From the NCBI GenBank assembly GCA_046049545.1, contig JBJORF010000004.1, forward strand, positions 41,547 to 105,546: a stretch of DNA of 64,000 bases, read 5' to 3'. Shown piece by piece: positions 45,879-55,077 of the stretch. The notes beneath the pieces are model-generated. The model worked only from the letters and a program-made list of their open reading frames with translations. It made no database searches and was not told where the DNA came from. Numbering within the stretch: the first letter of the stretch is position 1; each line of letters opens with the position of its first letter. This DNA is from Romeriopsis sp046049545. Its GTDB lineage: Bacteria > Cyanobacteriota > Cyanobacteriia > Leptolyngbyales > Leptolyngbyaceae. A program made the position numbers and the translations under genes.

Positions 45879-46352
45879 TTAAGATTCGATCAAATCAAAG
45901 AAACCATCTTCCAATTCATACCCCAGCATTTGGGTCATCGACTTCACCACCGATCGCCCTTCGATGCCCTGTTCCTTCAGCCATCGCAGCAGCACAAACA
46001 CCCGCTGCATCACGAAGATTTCCAGCGCTTCGGGATTGTATTGCACGCCATCCTGGGGATGAAACTGATGGGGTACTAGCATGGCCACATAACGCGCCAG
46101 TTCGCCGGCCTTCCAGTCCAGCAGATATAGCAGCCAAGGATACTGCGCGTCCAGCCGAATAAACCACAGCCGCACTTCCGAAATCTCCGAGAGTTCGCGC
46201 GGATCACCGGGTTCCCGCTCAAACGCAATCGCAAATTGCACCGACTGGGCATGGCCCCGCAGATCCGATCGCAACCCTTCGATCGTCGCGATTGCGTTCT
46301 GAATATCAATTTGGTGAATCTGGGCAGTGGTAAGTTCGATCGTGACCGTCAT
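45879..46352 (-). CDS. CRR6-like NDH-1 assembly factor (DUF1817)
   Basis: A 157-residue soluble protein. It resembles the cyanobacterial/chloroplast CRR6 family: MTVTIELTTAQI start, the central block WFIRLDAQYPWLLYLLDW, then the conserved MLVPHQFHP and the C-terminal helices. CRR6 helps mature NdhI for the photosynthetic NDH-1 hydrogenic arm. The call rests on overall resemblance and length. Confidence 0.7.
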   Translation of the reverse strand: MTVTIELTTAQIHQIDIQNAIATIEGLRSDLRGHAQSVQFAIAFEREPGDPRELSEISEVRLWFIRLDAQYPWLLYLLDWKAGELARYVAMLVPHQFHPQDGVQYNPEALEIFVMQRVFVLLRWLKEQGIEGRSVVKSMTQMLGYELEDGFFDLIES

Positions 46353-46424
46353 AAATCAATCCCGGCAATATCCCGCAAAACCGCCCCTCTATTCTCACCC
46401 AAAACCGCCCCCACCCAAAACCCA

Positions 46425-46459
46425 TAAAAAATACGCTCGAAGGACAGCCTCCAAGCGTA
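46425..46459 (-). terminator. Rho-independent terminator of the histidine kinase gene
   Basis: On the minus strand a 12-bp stem (TACGCTTGGAGG / CCTTCGAGCGTA, with two G-U pairs) and a 4-nt loop are followed by TTTTTT. A strong intrinsic terminator, 44 bp after the kinase stop codon. Confidence 0.85.
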
Positions 46460-46502
46460 CAGCATCACAATTCTTTCACCCACAATCGGATTGAATCAAG
46501 GC

Positions 46503-48050
46503 TTATAAGTCCTGACTCCCGTCCAAAGAATCCTTATAGATCGGCAGCAGTACATTAAAAATCGAGCCTTCGCTGGGCCGACTCTTGACGGAAATCGAGC
46601 CCCCGCACCGCAGCAATAACTGCTGGACGATCGTCAGCCCCAACCCCGCACCGCCGTCATCAGTACCCGCTGCCTGACGCACACGATAGAACCGATCGAA
46701 AATCTTCGGAATTTCATGCACCGGAATACCCAAGCCTGTGTCTTTGAACTCCAATTGAATGTAGTCGCCCTGCTGCTTCGCCCGCACCCAGACCTGTCCG
46801 CCCTGGGGTGTGAACTTAATGCCGTTATGCAACAAATTCACCACAATCTGGCGCAGCCAGGGCATCAGGTTGGCGACGGCGGGCATATCTTCGGGCACGG
46901 TATAGGCCAGTCGCACGCCTTTTTCCTCCGCCAAGGGTTGATAGGTGCTCACCACACCAGGCACGACATCGGCCAGCTTGATCGGCTCCAGGGTCTTGCG
47001 TTCGGCCATCTGATCGAGACTCACCAAATCCAACAAGCTGCCAATCAATGACCCCTGCCGATCGCATTCCTTGGTCAGTAGATCCATGTAGCGCTGCCGT
47101 TGAGGCGGCTTGATATTCGGCGAGTTGAGCAGGGTAAGGGCCGTTTTCATGTTCGTCAACGGGGTTCGCAGTTGTTGCCCCACGGTGCTGAGAAACTCAT
47201 CTTTGGCTTGGACTATGCCCGTCAGTTCCTCGTTCCGCAATTGCAGCACATTCACCAGTTCCGCTTGCTTGCGATAAGTCATCGATCGCTGCCACAGCTC
47301 TTCCTGACGCTGCACTTGCTTGCTGATCAGCGCCGCTGCGGCATTCAGCGCCGAGGTTGGCTGTACGGCCAAAGTCGCTGTCTGCTGCCATTCCTGGACC
47401 AAGTCCTGGGCCGTCCGATCGCTATCTAAAATCGTATATTCCGGCAGCCCAATCAGCTCGATCATCCGCTGCACACCGCGCTGGACGGATTGCGGTTCCA
47501 TCAGGCAGGTGGCGAGTAATGGGGTTTTGCGATCGGGGGTTTCTTCTGCGCCATGTTCGCCCATTTCGGCAGTCGGTAGCACCGCATCCGCAATGGCACG
47601 GGGCGATCGGCTGCGCTTTGCGGCCAGCAACGTGGTCATTTGTTCCGACCACACCAGCACTAAGAATTCGCCTTTGAGGGGATTCTCGAAGGGAAGCTGG
47701 ATGGAGTTCACCACCGATCGCTCAAACTGATTCGGCAACACCGAATTGACAAAGCTGGGAATCGCCTCGACTTCCTGCTCGGAAGGCTCTTCCGATAAAC
47801 TGCGGAAAATCGTCACCCCCTTCAGATGATCCGCCTGACTCACCACCCGCTCGATTTCGGCTTGCCAAGATTCGCCTCGGGGCAACTTAATCCAAACCCA
47901 AGCAGATAGGGCTTGATCAATCACCAGATCAAACAGCCCACTCACCATGGCTTTGAACGTCGCCGGACTAATCTGCAATGCCCCAGAACTGTCATCAGCA
48001 CTGCTGGCTAGATCATAGAGCGTGGTCTCAGGAAGAAGAATCGAGGCCAT
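46503..48050 (-). CDS. DICT-domain sensor histidine kinase lacking the usual phosphoacceptor His
   Basis: A 515-residue protein. An N-terminal DICT sensory domain (about 1-160) is followed by a coiled coil (about 245-285), a HisKA dimerisation helix pair and a HATPase_c domain. ATP-lid motifs are intact: N-box NLLHNGIKF, G1 DTGLGIP, F-box IFDRFYRV, G2 GAGLGLTIV. The H-box, which normally reads SHELRTPL, is GQQLRTPL here: the His position is Gln292. It may bind ATP and dimerise without autophosphorylating, or act on another protein. No linked response regulator. Confidence 0.85.
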   Translation of the reverse strand: MASILLPETTLYDLASSADDSSGALQISPATFKAMVSGLFDLVIDQALSAWVWIKLPRGESWQAEIERVVSQADHLKGVTIFRSLSEEPSEQEVEAIPSFVNSVLPNQFERSVVNSIQLPFENPLKGEFLVLVWSEQMTTLLAAKRSRSPRAIADAVLPTAEMGEHGAEETPDRKTPLLATCLMEPQSVQRGVQRMIELIGLPEYTILDSDRTAQDLVQEWQQTATLAVQPTSALNAAAALISKQVQRQEELWQRSMTYRKQAELVNVLQLRNEELTGIVQAKDEFLSTVGQQLRTPLTNMKTALTLLNSPNIKPPQRQRYMDLLTKECDRQGSLIGSLLDLVSLDQMAERKTLEPIKLADVVPGVVSTYQPLAEEKGVRLAYTVPEDMPAVANLMPWLRQIVVNLLHNGIKFTPQGGQVWVRAKQQGDYIQLEFKDTGLGIPVHEIPKIFDRFYRVRQAAGTDDGGAGLGLTIVQQLLLRCGGSISVKSRPSEGSIFNVLLPIYKDSLDGSQDL

Positions 48051-48199
48051 GGGGACTTGTTCGGGGGTGTAAAAAATATCACGCTTTCATAAGCATCTAC
48101 CTAGTGTAACTAGTGAGACCCAGAATGCTGCAATGAATTTAGCGATATTTTTCCCGAATGGCACATTTTTTTCACCGCCAACGGTAAAACGGATGCCAT

Positions 48200-49354
48200 C
48201 TAGACTGCGGTGCCTTGAAGTAGCGAAAGTTGCTGTTGACCATATTCATCAGCCTTGGCATAGTCACCCAGGGCATAACAGGTATTTTTCAAGACCCCGA
48301 GGACTTCGCTGGCGAGCTTCAGATCATGCAGGCGACGGGCAATCGCGAGCCGCTGTTCGTAAGCCTGAAGGGCCTCTACCGATCGCCCTAGGGTGGTATA
48401 AAACAAGCCAATGCTGGCTAGCATCTGGGATTGCAGGTGGAGGTCAGCCATGGCTTCGGCTAAGCTCAGGCATTCCTGGGCGAACTGCAAGGCCCGATTG
48501 AGATCCCCAATGCCATGGCAAGCATTCGATAAATTACGCAGGATTTGGGTTTCAAGGCGCTGATCCTGGAGCTGACGGGCGAGCAGCAGTCGCTTTTGGT
48601 AATACTCGATCGCCTGGGCGTAGTCGCCTTTGCTGTAGTAGGCATTGCCGAGGTTTTTCAGGATTTGGGCTTCGATGTGGTACGCGTTGAGCTGTTGGGC
48701 GAGGACGAGGGCTTGTTTCTCAACTTCGATCGCGGCGTCATGCTGCCCCAAGGATTTGTAGGCGAGACCGAGATTATTCAGGGCCGCCATCATGCCCGCT
48801 TGATCTTCAATATGTCCGGCTAGCTCTAAGCTGCGTTGCTGATAGGCGATCGCCTGTTCGTAATCGGTGATGTGGCGATAGGCATTACCCAGAGTGCTGA
48901 GCGTTCGCACCGCGCCTTGACTGGTTTGGTTGGGCGGCGCGACATCGAGACTGCGCTGGGAATAGTGAATGGCGGTTTTGTAATCGCCCAGGTGGTAGCA
49001 ACTCAAACCCAGCATCGAGAGGGTTTTTTCCTGGCCGACGGCATCGCCTAGCTCCCAATAGATGCTTTGGGCTTGTTTCAGTAATTTGACAGCGGCGGGA
49101 TGATTTTGCTCCTTTTGGGCGACCATGCTGAGCCGCAGCAATTCATCAGCCTCTTCGCAGCGGAGTTGACAACCCACGGATTGCCACTCCTTCAGCGCCA
49201 CATCGTGATCCATGGCACTGGCACTGTGATCTTGGGAATTGGCGTAATCTTGGGAATTGGATGCATCCAGGGATGCGTTGAACCGATCGGGCACGACAGT
49301 CTCTCGTTCAATGCGAAATGGGTAGGCGGGCACATTCAGATCACGATTAAGCAT
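48200..49354 (-). CDS. Tetratricopeptide-repeat protein
   Basis: A 384-residue protein. After a 60-residue Asn/Asp/Ser-rich leader come about seven TPR/NPHP-type repeats of about 40 residues from residue 75 to the end (for example LNNLGLAYKSLGQHDAAIEV, ILKNLGNAYYSKGDYAQAIE). This is the regular 'Rapsyn/LGN' style used for protein-protein contact. No enzymatic domain, signal peptide or membrane helix. Partner unknown; the kinase gene lies 150 bp downstream. Confidence 0.85.
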   Translation of the reverse strand: MLNRDLNVPAYPFRIERETVVPDRFNASLDASNSQDYANSQDHSASAMDHDVALKEWQSVGCQLRCEEADELLRLSMVAQKEQNHPAAVKLLKQAQSIYWELGDAVGQEKTLSMLGLSCYHLGDYKTAIHYSQRSLDVAPPNQTSQGAVRTLSTLGNAYRHITDYEQAIAYQQRSLELAGHIEDQAGMMAALNNLGLAYKSLGQHDAAIEVEKQALVLAQQLNAYHIEAQILKNLGNAYYSKGDYAQAIEYYQKRLLLARQLQDQRLETQILRNLSNACHGIGDLNRALQFAQECLSLAEAMADLHLQSQMLASIGLFYTTLGRSVEALQAYEQRLAIARRLHDLKLASEVLGVLKNTCYALGDYAKADEYGQQQLSLLQGTAV

Positions 49355-49550
49355 AGAGTAAGCGCTCCTGACATCCGGCGAGCAGCAGTGAAGCAGATCA
49401 GTTAACCTGATTCCTCATTGCCAAGCTAGCTTATGCGGAATTTTGGCTGAAACCGGACATCTACGGATTCCCGTGACGTTGCCGTTAACGCTTATGGTTC
49501 CCAGGCATGCAAATCCATCACGGTTGTGCCCGCAATCGTGCCGATGATGC

Positions 49551-50474
49551 CTAGCCCTGGGGCGCGATCGCCTGCTGCCGCAACCAGTCCAGCAGGCAGG
49601 GATTCACCAATTCGGGCCGTTCATCATGGGGACAGTGACCTGTCCGAGGAATTACGGTCAGTTGGATCGGCTGGGAGACTGCCGCTTGCACATACAACTG
49701 CGAGGCTTGTACGGGTGTCCAAGGATCATCTTCCCCCCAAAGCACCAACAGCGGCACCTGCACCTGCGGGAGTAAATCCTGGGGACGCGGCCCAGCGGGG
49801 GCGCTCAGAATCGAGGCAAAGACTTTCTGGGCACCAGGGTCGCAGGAGGGCTGATACAGCATCTCGACCAATTCATCCGTCACGGCCGATCGGCGGCGAT
49901 AGACCTGCTGCAAGCTGCCCCGAATCCGCGATTTTTGCCGCACGCGATCGAACAGCCAAGGCCCCAGCCAGTCGGAGCTGGCCAATTTACTGAAGCTGCC
50001 GAGAATCAGGCCGAGCAGGGGATTTAACTCATCGGGACGATGATTTAAGCCGCCCGCCGGATTGAGCAAAATCCCTTGACTTGCCATTTCCGGGTGATGG
50101 GCTAGGAGCATCAGCGTGAGCAGACCGCCAATCGAGTTGCCCACGATCGCGGCGGGTCGGCCAATCTTTTCCTGCCAAAAGTCATACACCAAGTCCTGCC
50201 ACAGCTCCATGCTGTAGTCCAAAGCGGGTTTGTCGGACGCGCCAAAGCCAAGCAAATCCAGGGCAAATACTTGATACCCCGCTGCTGCCAAAGCCGGAAT
50301 ATTCTTCTGCCAATGCCCGATCGATGCCCCAAATCCATGGAGCAGAATCATCGGTTGGCCTTGGCCCCGCTGCGCATAGCGAATCCGGTGGCCTCGCCAA
50401 GTCCAATCCAATGGCTGGTCTACCCCCACTCGATCGATAATCGCTTGTTCCACTGCTAGCAAGCCTCCAGTCAT
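49551..50474 (-). CDS. Alpha/beta hydrolase
   Basis: A 307-residue serine hydrolase of the BchO/chlorophyll-dephytylase-like group common in cyanobacteria. Oxyanion region is ILLHGFGASIGHW, the nucleophile is Ser114 in GNSIGG, the acid is in WGEDDPWTP and His is in RTGHCPHDERP. A lid domain occupies about 150-225. The substrate (phytyl or other ester) is not shown by sequence. Confidence 0.85.
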   Translation of the reverse strand: MTGGLLAVEQAIIDRVGVDQPLDWTWRGHRIRYAQRGQGQPMILLHGFGASIGHWQKNIPALAAAGYQVFALDLLGFGASDKPALDYSMELWQDLVYDFWQEKIGRPAAIVGNSIGGLLTLMLLAHHPEMASQGILLNPAGGLNHRPDELNPLLGLILGSFSKLASSDWLGPWLFDRVRQKSRIRGSLQQVYRRRSAVTDELVEMLYQPSCDPGAQKVFASILSAPAGPRPQDLLPQVQVPLLVLWGEDDPWTPVQASQLYVQAAVSQPIQLTVIPRTGHCPHDERPELVNPCLLDWLRQQAIAPQG

Positions 50475-50588
50475 AGCGATTACAATCCTTAATCGATCAA
50501 TAAAACTTCATCCATCATAACGGAACGAAAAAATCTGCCCAACCAGTTGACAAACCACGATGAGTCTGGGAATATAGTTTTGTTGCAA

Positions 50589-50660
50589 GCGGGTGTAGCT
50601 CAGTGGTAGAGCATCACCTTGCCAAGGTGAGGGTCGCGCGTTCGAATCGCGTCACCCGCT
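50589..50660 (+). tRNA. tRNA-Gly (anticodon GCC)
   Basis: 72 nt. Acceptor GCGGGTG pairs with CACCCGC, discriminator T. The D-arm is GCTCAGTGGTAGAGC, the anticodon stem TCACC/GGTGA with loop TTGCCAA, and the T-arm GCGCG-TTCGAAT-CGCGT. CCA is not encoded. A strong terminator follows. Confidence 0.95.
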
Positions 50661-50665
50661 TAACA

Positions 50666-50706
50666 GAAACCGCAAGAGTCATTCGACTCTTGCGGTTTCT
50701 TCGTTT
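50666..50706 (+). terminator. Intrinsic terminator of tRNA-Gly
   Basis: A perfect 15-bp stem (GAAACCGCAAGAGTC / GACTCTTGCGGTTTC) with a 4-nt loop, then TTCGTTT, six bases after the tRNA. Confidence 0.85.
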
Positions 50707-50834
50707 AAATCTTCTGCGTCCGGTCTGGCGCAATTCTTCATCCTTAAATCTTTATTGCAGTCAGCGACCGATCGAGGCGGAGTGATTAGGCTTGAGAAGT
50801 ACCCCTGTATATTACTTCGCCCTACTTCATCGCC

Positions 50835-51281
50835 GTGTACTCTGACTTTAACGCTACGACTAGCAACTCCACGAGCCGCAACTCCACGAGCAGTACGACT
50901 CAAGAGAAGCCCTATCCCTGTCCCTGCGGTCGGGATGCCGAATTGGTACCAATTTTTTTGACGGAGGCGTTTGGTTGCGATCGCTGTCCGAAGATGTTTG
51001 TCCTCCATGAAGATGGGCGGTTGGAGGAGCAGATTACGATGGGTTATGCCCATGCACGGGTATGGCGCTGGACGGGGGTGCAGTGGCGGATGGTCTATCC
51101 ACAGCAGCGGGGGTCGGCGATCCTCCGGAGTTTGGTGGGGGTGGTGGGATTGATTGTGGGTTGGTTGCTGTTTGGGCGGTGGTTGGTGCAGCCGTTTGCG
51201 GGGTTGTATTGGTTTGTGGGGATTTTGGGGGTTACTTTGGGGGTGCCGTTGTGGAATGATTTTTGGGAGGCAAGGCGGTGA
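50835..51281 (+). CDS. Small membrane protein with zinc-ribbon-like N-terminus
   Basis: A 148-residue protein starting at GTG 50835. The first 25 residues are Ser/Thr/Asn-rich and coded by a 15-bp repeat (caactccacgag). Cys pairs CPCG and CDRC at about 29-50 make a zinc-ribbon. Two membrane helices lie at about 96-113 and 117-138. Function unknown. The GTG start is weakly supported; no better start precedes the zinc site. Confidence 0.65.
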   Translation: MYSDFNATTSNSTSRNSTSSTTQEKPYPCPCGRDAELVPIFLTEAFGCDRCPKMFVLHEDGRLEEQITMGYAHARVWRWTGVQWRMVYPQQRGSAILRSLVGVVGLIVGWLLFGRWLVQPFAGLYWFVGILGVTLGVPLWNDFWEARR

Positions 51282-51381
51282 GGCTGGAATTGGGCACTGC
51301 CCAACCTATGGGGGGTGGATTATGCGCTATCTTACTGGGAGGACTGATGCAAAAATTCTGAGCGTTTAAGAGCCTTTTCTG

Positions 51382-52638
51382 GTGTCTGATTCATCCTTTA
51401 CTCCCAGTACGATCGCGGTGTTGGCGGCGCGGCAAGCGGCGGCGCTTTTGGGTCGGGCGACGACGACTCAGCGAAATCAAGCGTTGCGAGCGATGGCGGA
51501 GGCGCTGGGACAGCAGCAGGATGATATTTTGGAAGCGAATACGCTGGATCTGGAAACGGGGCGCGAAATGGCGGTGTCGCCTCGGTTGCTGGAATGGCTG
51601 AAGCTCACGCCGGAACGATTGCAGAAAATTAGCCAGGATTTACTGACGTTGAGCCGGATGCCGGAACCGATCGGACGCGTGATCGCGACGGATCAAACGA
51701 ATATCCATGGTCCGACGTTTACAGAGCTGCTGCCGCTGGGGGTGATTGCGTTTATTCATGAGTCTTTGCCGGATTTGGCGATTTTGGCGGCGGGGCTTTG
51801 TCTACGGAGTGGGAATAGTTTGCTGCTACGGGGCAGTACGGAAGCTCGCCAAACCAATCAAATGATTTTTCAAACGCTGCAAGGGGCGATCGTGCGATCG
51901 GGTTTAGCCGCTGATTGTTTAATTAACCTAGCTGAACTAGAAAATACCACGCTTCAAGATTTGTTTACGGCAACGCAACAGCCGAATTTGGTGATTCCCT
52001 ACGGTCGGCCCACTTGGGTTGAGTCAGTCGTGCGGCAATGCCATGCGCCGATGCTACAAACGGCGATCGGGAATTGTTATCTCTACTGGAGCGTCTCCGG
52101 CAGTCTTGATACCGTTCGCAGTGCGATTATTGACAGTCATCTCACGCAACCCGATGCGGTGAATGGCATTGAAAAAGTGTTGCTGCATCCGCAGATGAAA
52201 ACCTCAACGATCGGCTTATTGTTTAATAGCTTGCGGGAAAAGGGCTTTGAGTTGCGCGGCGATGCGGAAATCGTCGGGGAATTTCCGGATCTGAAACTGG
52301 CTGAAGATCACGAATGGCACCAATCCTATCTGCAAAAAATTGTGGCATTTAAATCCGTCGATCGCCTGGAAACGGCAACCACTTGGATGAATCAAGCCAG
52401 TAGCGGCCATGCCAATTGCATTGTGACGGATTCCTATCGCGAGGCCCAACAATTTGCCCAGCAACTGGACAGCACGTTTATCTATCTGAATGCTTCACCG
52501 CGCTTTTATCGGCTCGATCCGGGGGGCAAAAAAGTGTTCCTCGGCATCGCCAAACAAAAAGGTACCCATCGCGGCACGATCGGAGTCGAAAGCCTCATGG
52601 GTACCAAACAAGTGATTCAAGGGTTGAGCTTGAATTAG
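51382..52638 (+). CDS. ProA-like aldehyde dehydrogenase-fold protein lacking the catalytic Cys
   Basis: 418 residues, collinear with gamma-glutamyl phosphate reductase (ProA) over its length: PLGVIAFIHESLPDLAILAAGLCLRSGN is the NADPH-binding region (split: PLGVIAF, SGNSLLLRGS). At the catalytic loop, where ProA reads TQRPSTCNTVETLLV, this protein reads TQPDAVNGIEKVLL: Cys is Val260. The conserved YEARPNV is HESLPDL, and the C-terminal GAEVAVSTQ block is shortened. Cyanobacteria often carry two ProA-like genes; this looks like the divergent one. It may be a non-catalytic paralogue or an enzyme with a different reaction. The start is GTG at 51382. Confidence 0.8.
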   Translation: MSDSSFTPSTIAVLAARQAAALLGRATTTQRNQALRAMAEALGQQQDDILEANTLDLETGREMAVSPRLLEWLKLTPERLQKISQDLLTLSRMPEPIGRVIATDQTNIHGPTFTELLPLGVIAFIHESLPDLAILAAGLCLRSGNSLLLRGSTEARQTNQMIFQTLQGAIVRSGLAADCLINLAELENTTLQDLFTATQQPNLVIPYGRPTWVESVVRQCHAPMLQTAIGNCYLYWSVSGSLDTVRSAIIDSHLTQPDAVNGIEKVLLHPQMKTSTIGLLFNSLREKGFELRGDAEIVGEFPDLKLAEDHEWHQSYLQKIVAFKSVDRLETATTWMNQASSGHANCIVTDSYREAQQFAQQLDSTFIYLNASPRFYRLDPGGKKVFLGIAKQKGTHRGTIGVESLMGTKQVIQGLSLN

Positions 52639-52657
52639 CGCATTACGCTTAGCGCGC

Positions 52658-53470
52658 TTAGCTGTTGGTCGGTATCTTCACTTTTGTCGCTAAACCTAAC
52701 TTTTTCAGCAATACAACCGTCATCCAAGTCATATCAAACTCCCACCATTCCAACCCGTGACGGGCCGAATATTGGTAAGCATGATGATTGTTATGCCAGC
52801 CTTCGCCGTAGGTCAGCAGCGCGACCCACCAACAGTTGCGAGAATTGTCGCCGGATTCGTGGCTCTTGTAACCGAACATGTGAGTCGCGCTATTCACCAG
52901 CCAAGTGCAGTGATAGACCAACATCAACCGCGCAAAAATGCCCCACAGGACAAAGTTCCAGCTCCCGATCGCATAGAGTGCTACACCCAAAGCAATCTGC
53001 ATCGGGAAGAAATATTTGTCAAAAAAGCGATAAACCGGGTCATTACCAATGTCCTTGGTAAAGCGAGGAATCTCTCTCACCGCCGGTACTTCATGCAGCA
53101 TCCAACCGATGTGGCTCCAAAAGAAACCTTTGTTGGAGTCATGATGATCAATGGATTGATCGGAATAAAGGTGATGGTGACGGTGCAAGCCCACCCACCA
53201 AATCGGGCCACCCTGCATCGCTAAGCTGCCGCAGAACACGAAGAAATACTCTAGCCATTTCGGCACCTGAAAACTCCGGTGCGAAATCAAACGATGCCAG
53301 CCTAAGGTAATCCCCAGCCCCCCCGTAATCCAATGCAAGACTAGCGCTAAAGCTAGACCCTGCCAGGTGAAATTGAGAAATGCCAGAAGTGCGCCGATGT
53401 GAACGATCGAAATCACCACAATAAATGTGGGGGCGATTTTGAGTTTTGTGGGATGCGTTGCAATGGTCAT
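52658..53470 (-). CDS. desC: Delta-9 acyl-lipid desaturase
   Basis: A 270-residue membrane di-iron desaturase that introduces the first double bond in glycerolipid acyl chains, using ferredoxin. Three His boxes are visible: HRLISH, HRHHH and HNNHH (in GWHNNHHAYQYSARHG), with four membrane helices around them. It matches the cyanobacterial DesC family in length and box spacing. It converges with the ProA-like gene, 19 bp apart. Confidence 0.92.
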   Translation of the reverse strand: MTIATHPTKLKIAPTFIVVISIVHIGALLAFLNFTWQGLALALVLHWITGGLGITLGWHRLISHRSFQVPKWLEYFFVFCGSLAMQGGPIWWVGLHRHHHLYSDQSIDHHDSNKGFFWSHIGWMLHEVPAVREIPRFTKDIGNDPVYRFFDKYFFPMQIALGVALYAIGSWNFVLWGIFARLMLVYHCTWLVNSATHMFGYKSHESGDNSRNCWWVALLTYGEGWHNNHHAYQYSARHGLEWWEFDMTWMTVVLLKKLGLATKVKIPTNS

Positions 53471-53626
53471 TGAATTTCCATTCCGTTAACTTTTTTGGGC
53501 CCAATCTACGCGACAATAAGCTCCGCGCACTTCGATCGAACGAGGTCGCAGTCCTTGAGGGTGGCGATGAACCTTCCCCATTCTGCCACTTCCTGATCCC
53601 TGTTGGTTGCTAGGTTACTGAGATCT

Positions 53627-54868
53627 ATGAAAACTGCCAATTCTCCCACCGAATTAATTCAAGCTGCAACCGTTGCGCTAGCACCGACTTTTGCGGCGAT
53701 CGACAGTCAGGTTAAAGCCAACCTCCAGCGCGTCCTCACTGCGTTTCGCGACCACAAGGTGGGGGTGCATCATTTCTCCAGTGTGTCGGGCTATGGGCAT
53801 GGCGATTTGGGCCGGGAAGTATTGGATGAAGTATTTGCCGAGGTGATGGGTGCAGAGGCTGCTGCGGTGCGGGTGCAGTTTGTCTCGGGTACCCATGCGA
53901 TCGCATCCTGCCTGTATGGTGTGCTCCGTCCGGGGGATGAACTGCTGTCCGTCGTCGGTGCCCCCTACGACACCTTGGAAGAGGTGATTGGGATCCGGGG
54001 GGAGGCACAAGGATCCTTGGCGGAATTTGGGGTGAGCTATCGGCAGATTGAGTTGTTGCCGGATGGGTCGATTGATTGGGATACCCTTGCCACTGCCGTT
54101 CGCCCGGAAACTAAAATGGTAACGATTCAGCGATCGTGTGGCTATGCTTGGCGATCGAGTCTGTCGATCGCGGAAATTGAACGTATTTGCAAGTTAGTCA
54201 AAAGCCAAAACCCCAATACGGTCTGCTTTGTGGACAATTGCTATGGGGAGTTTATCGAGACCCAGGAACCGACGATGGTGGGGGCCGATCTGATGGCGGG
54301 TTCGTTGATTAAGAATCCGGGGGGGACGATCGTCACGGCGGGGGGCTATGTGGCGGGCAAGGCGGATTTGGTGGAGTTGGCTTGTTGTCGGTTGACGGCT
54401 CCGGGGGTGGGTAGTCACGGGGGCGCGACCTTTGACCAGAATCGGCTGTTGTTTCAGGGGTTATTTCTCGCGCCGCAGATGGTGGGGGAGGCGAAGAAGG
54501 GCAATCATTTAACCGCCTATGTGATGGACAAGCTGGGCTATCCGGTGAATCCGGCTCCCTTTGCGCCGAGGCGGGATGTGATTCAGGCGATTAAGTTGGG
54601 TTCGCCGGAGAAGATTATCGCGTTCTGCAAGGCGATTCAGGCTTGGTCACCGATCGGATCCTATTTGGAGCCGGTGCCGTCGGAAATGCCGGGATATGAG
54701 AGTGAGCTGGTGATGGCGGGGGGGACGTTTATTGATGGCAGTACGTCGGAGTTTTCGGCGGATGGGCCACTGCGGGAGCCGTTTGTAGTGTTTTGTCAGG
54801 GGGGGACACATTGGACGCATGTGGCGATCGGGCTGGAAGGGGCGATTGAGGCCGTTGGAGAAGCCTAA
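53627..54868 (+). CDS. Methionine gamma-lyase family / aluminium resistance protein (PLP enzyme)
   Basis: A 413-residue fold-type I PLP enzyme of the Met_gamma_lyase (PF06838) family. Visible are the substrate-site FSSVSGYGHGDLGREVLDEV, the cofactor Asp region VCFVDNCYGEF and the PLP lysine in SLIKNPGGTI. The exact reaction in bacteria is unproven. ATG 53627 is chosen over an upstream TTG. Its last 215 bp recur almost unchanged at 58044-58258 and, with the middle missing, at 57199-57258. The stop overlaps a broken hicA gene on the other strand by 4 bp. Confidence 0.87.
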   Translation: MKTANSPTELIQAATVALAPTFAAIDSQVKANLQRVLTAFRDHKVGVHHFSSVSGYGHGDLGREVLDEVFAEVMGAEAAAVRVQFVSGTHAIASCLYGVLRPGDELLSVVGAPYDTLEEVIGIRGEAQGSLAEFGVSYRQIELLPDGSIDWDTLATAVRPETKMVTIQRSCGYAWRSSLSIAEIERICKLVKSQNPNTVCFVDNCYGEFIETQEPTMVGADLMAGSLIKNPGGTIVTAGGYVAGKADLVELACCRLTAPGVGSHGGATFDQNRLLFQGLFLAPQMVGEAKKGNHLTAYVMDKLGYPVNPAPFAPRRDVIQAIKLGSPEKIIAFCKAIQAWSPIGSYLEPVPSEMPGYESELVMAGGTFIDGSTSEFSADGPLREPFVVFCQGGTHWTHVAIGLEGAIEAVGEA

Positions 54869-55077
54869 CGTAACTCGTCAAATTCTTCTTCGGTGATGCC
54901 CATTTGATCGAGAATTGCTCGAAATAACCACCCACCAATATCCACATTGCCATGAACTGGAATCGTAGTAGCGCGACCATCGGGATGTCTCCACCGCACA
55001 TGACTACCCTTCTGCCGTGCTTTTTCAAAGCCTAATCGCTAGGCCACTTTATCCAGTTCCCGTGCTTTAGCAGGCAT
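54865..55077 (-). pseudogene. hicA: HicA-type mRNA interferase toxin, broken by an in-frame stop
   Basis: A 70-codon frame with the HicA core (GFEKARQKGSHVRWRHPDGR, then TTIPVH) including the catalytic His of KGSH. Codon 13 is TAG (55041-55039), after MPAKARELDKVA. Intact relatives have Arg-like codons there, so one base change would restore it. No usable start follows the stop before the core, so the toxin is probably dead, unless the stop is a sequencing error or read through. It overlaps the hicB start-side neighbour by 11 bp. Confidence 0.75.
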
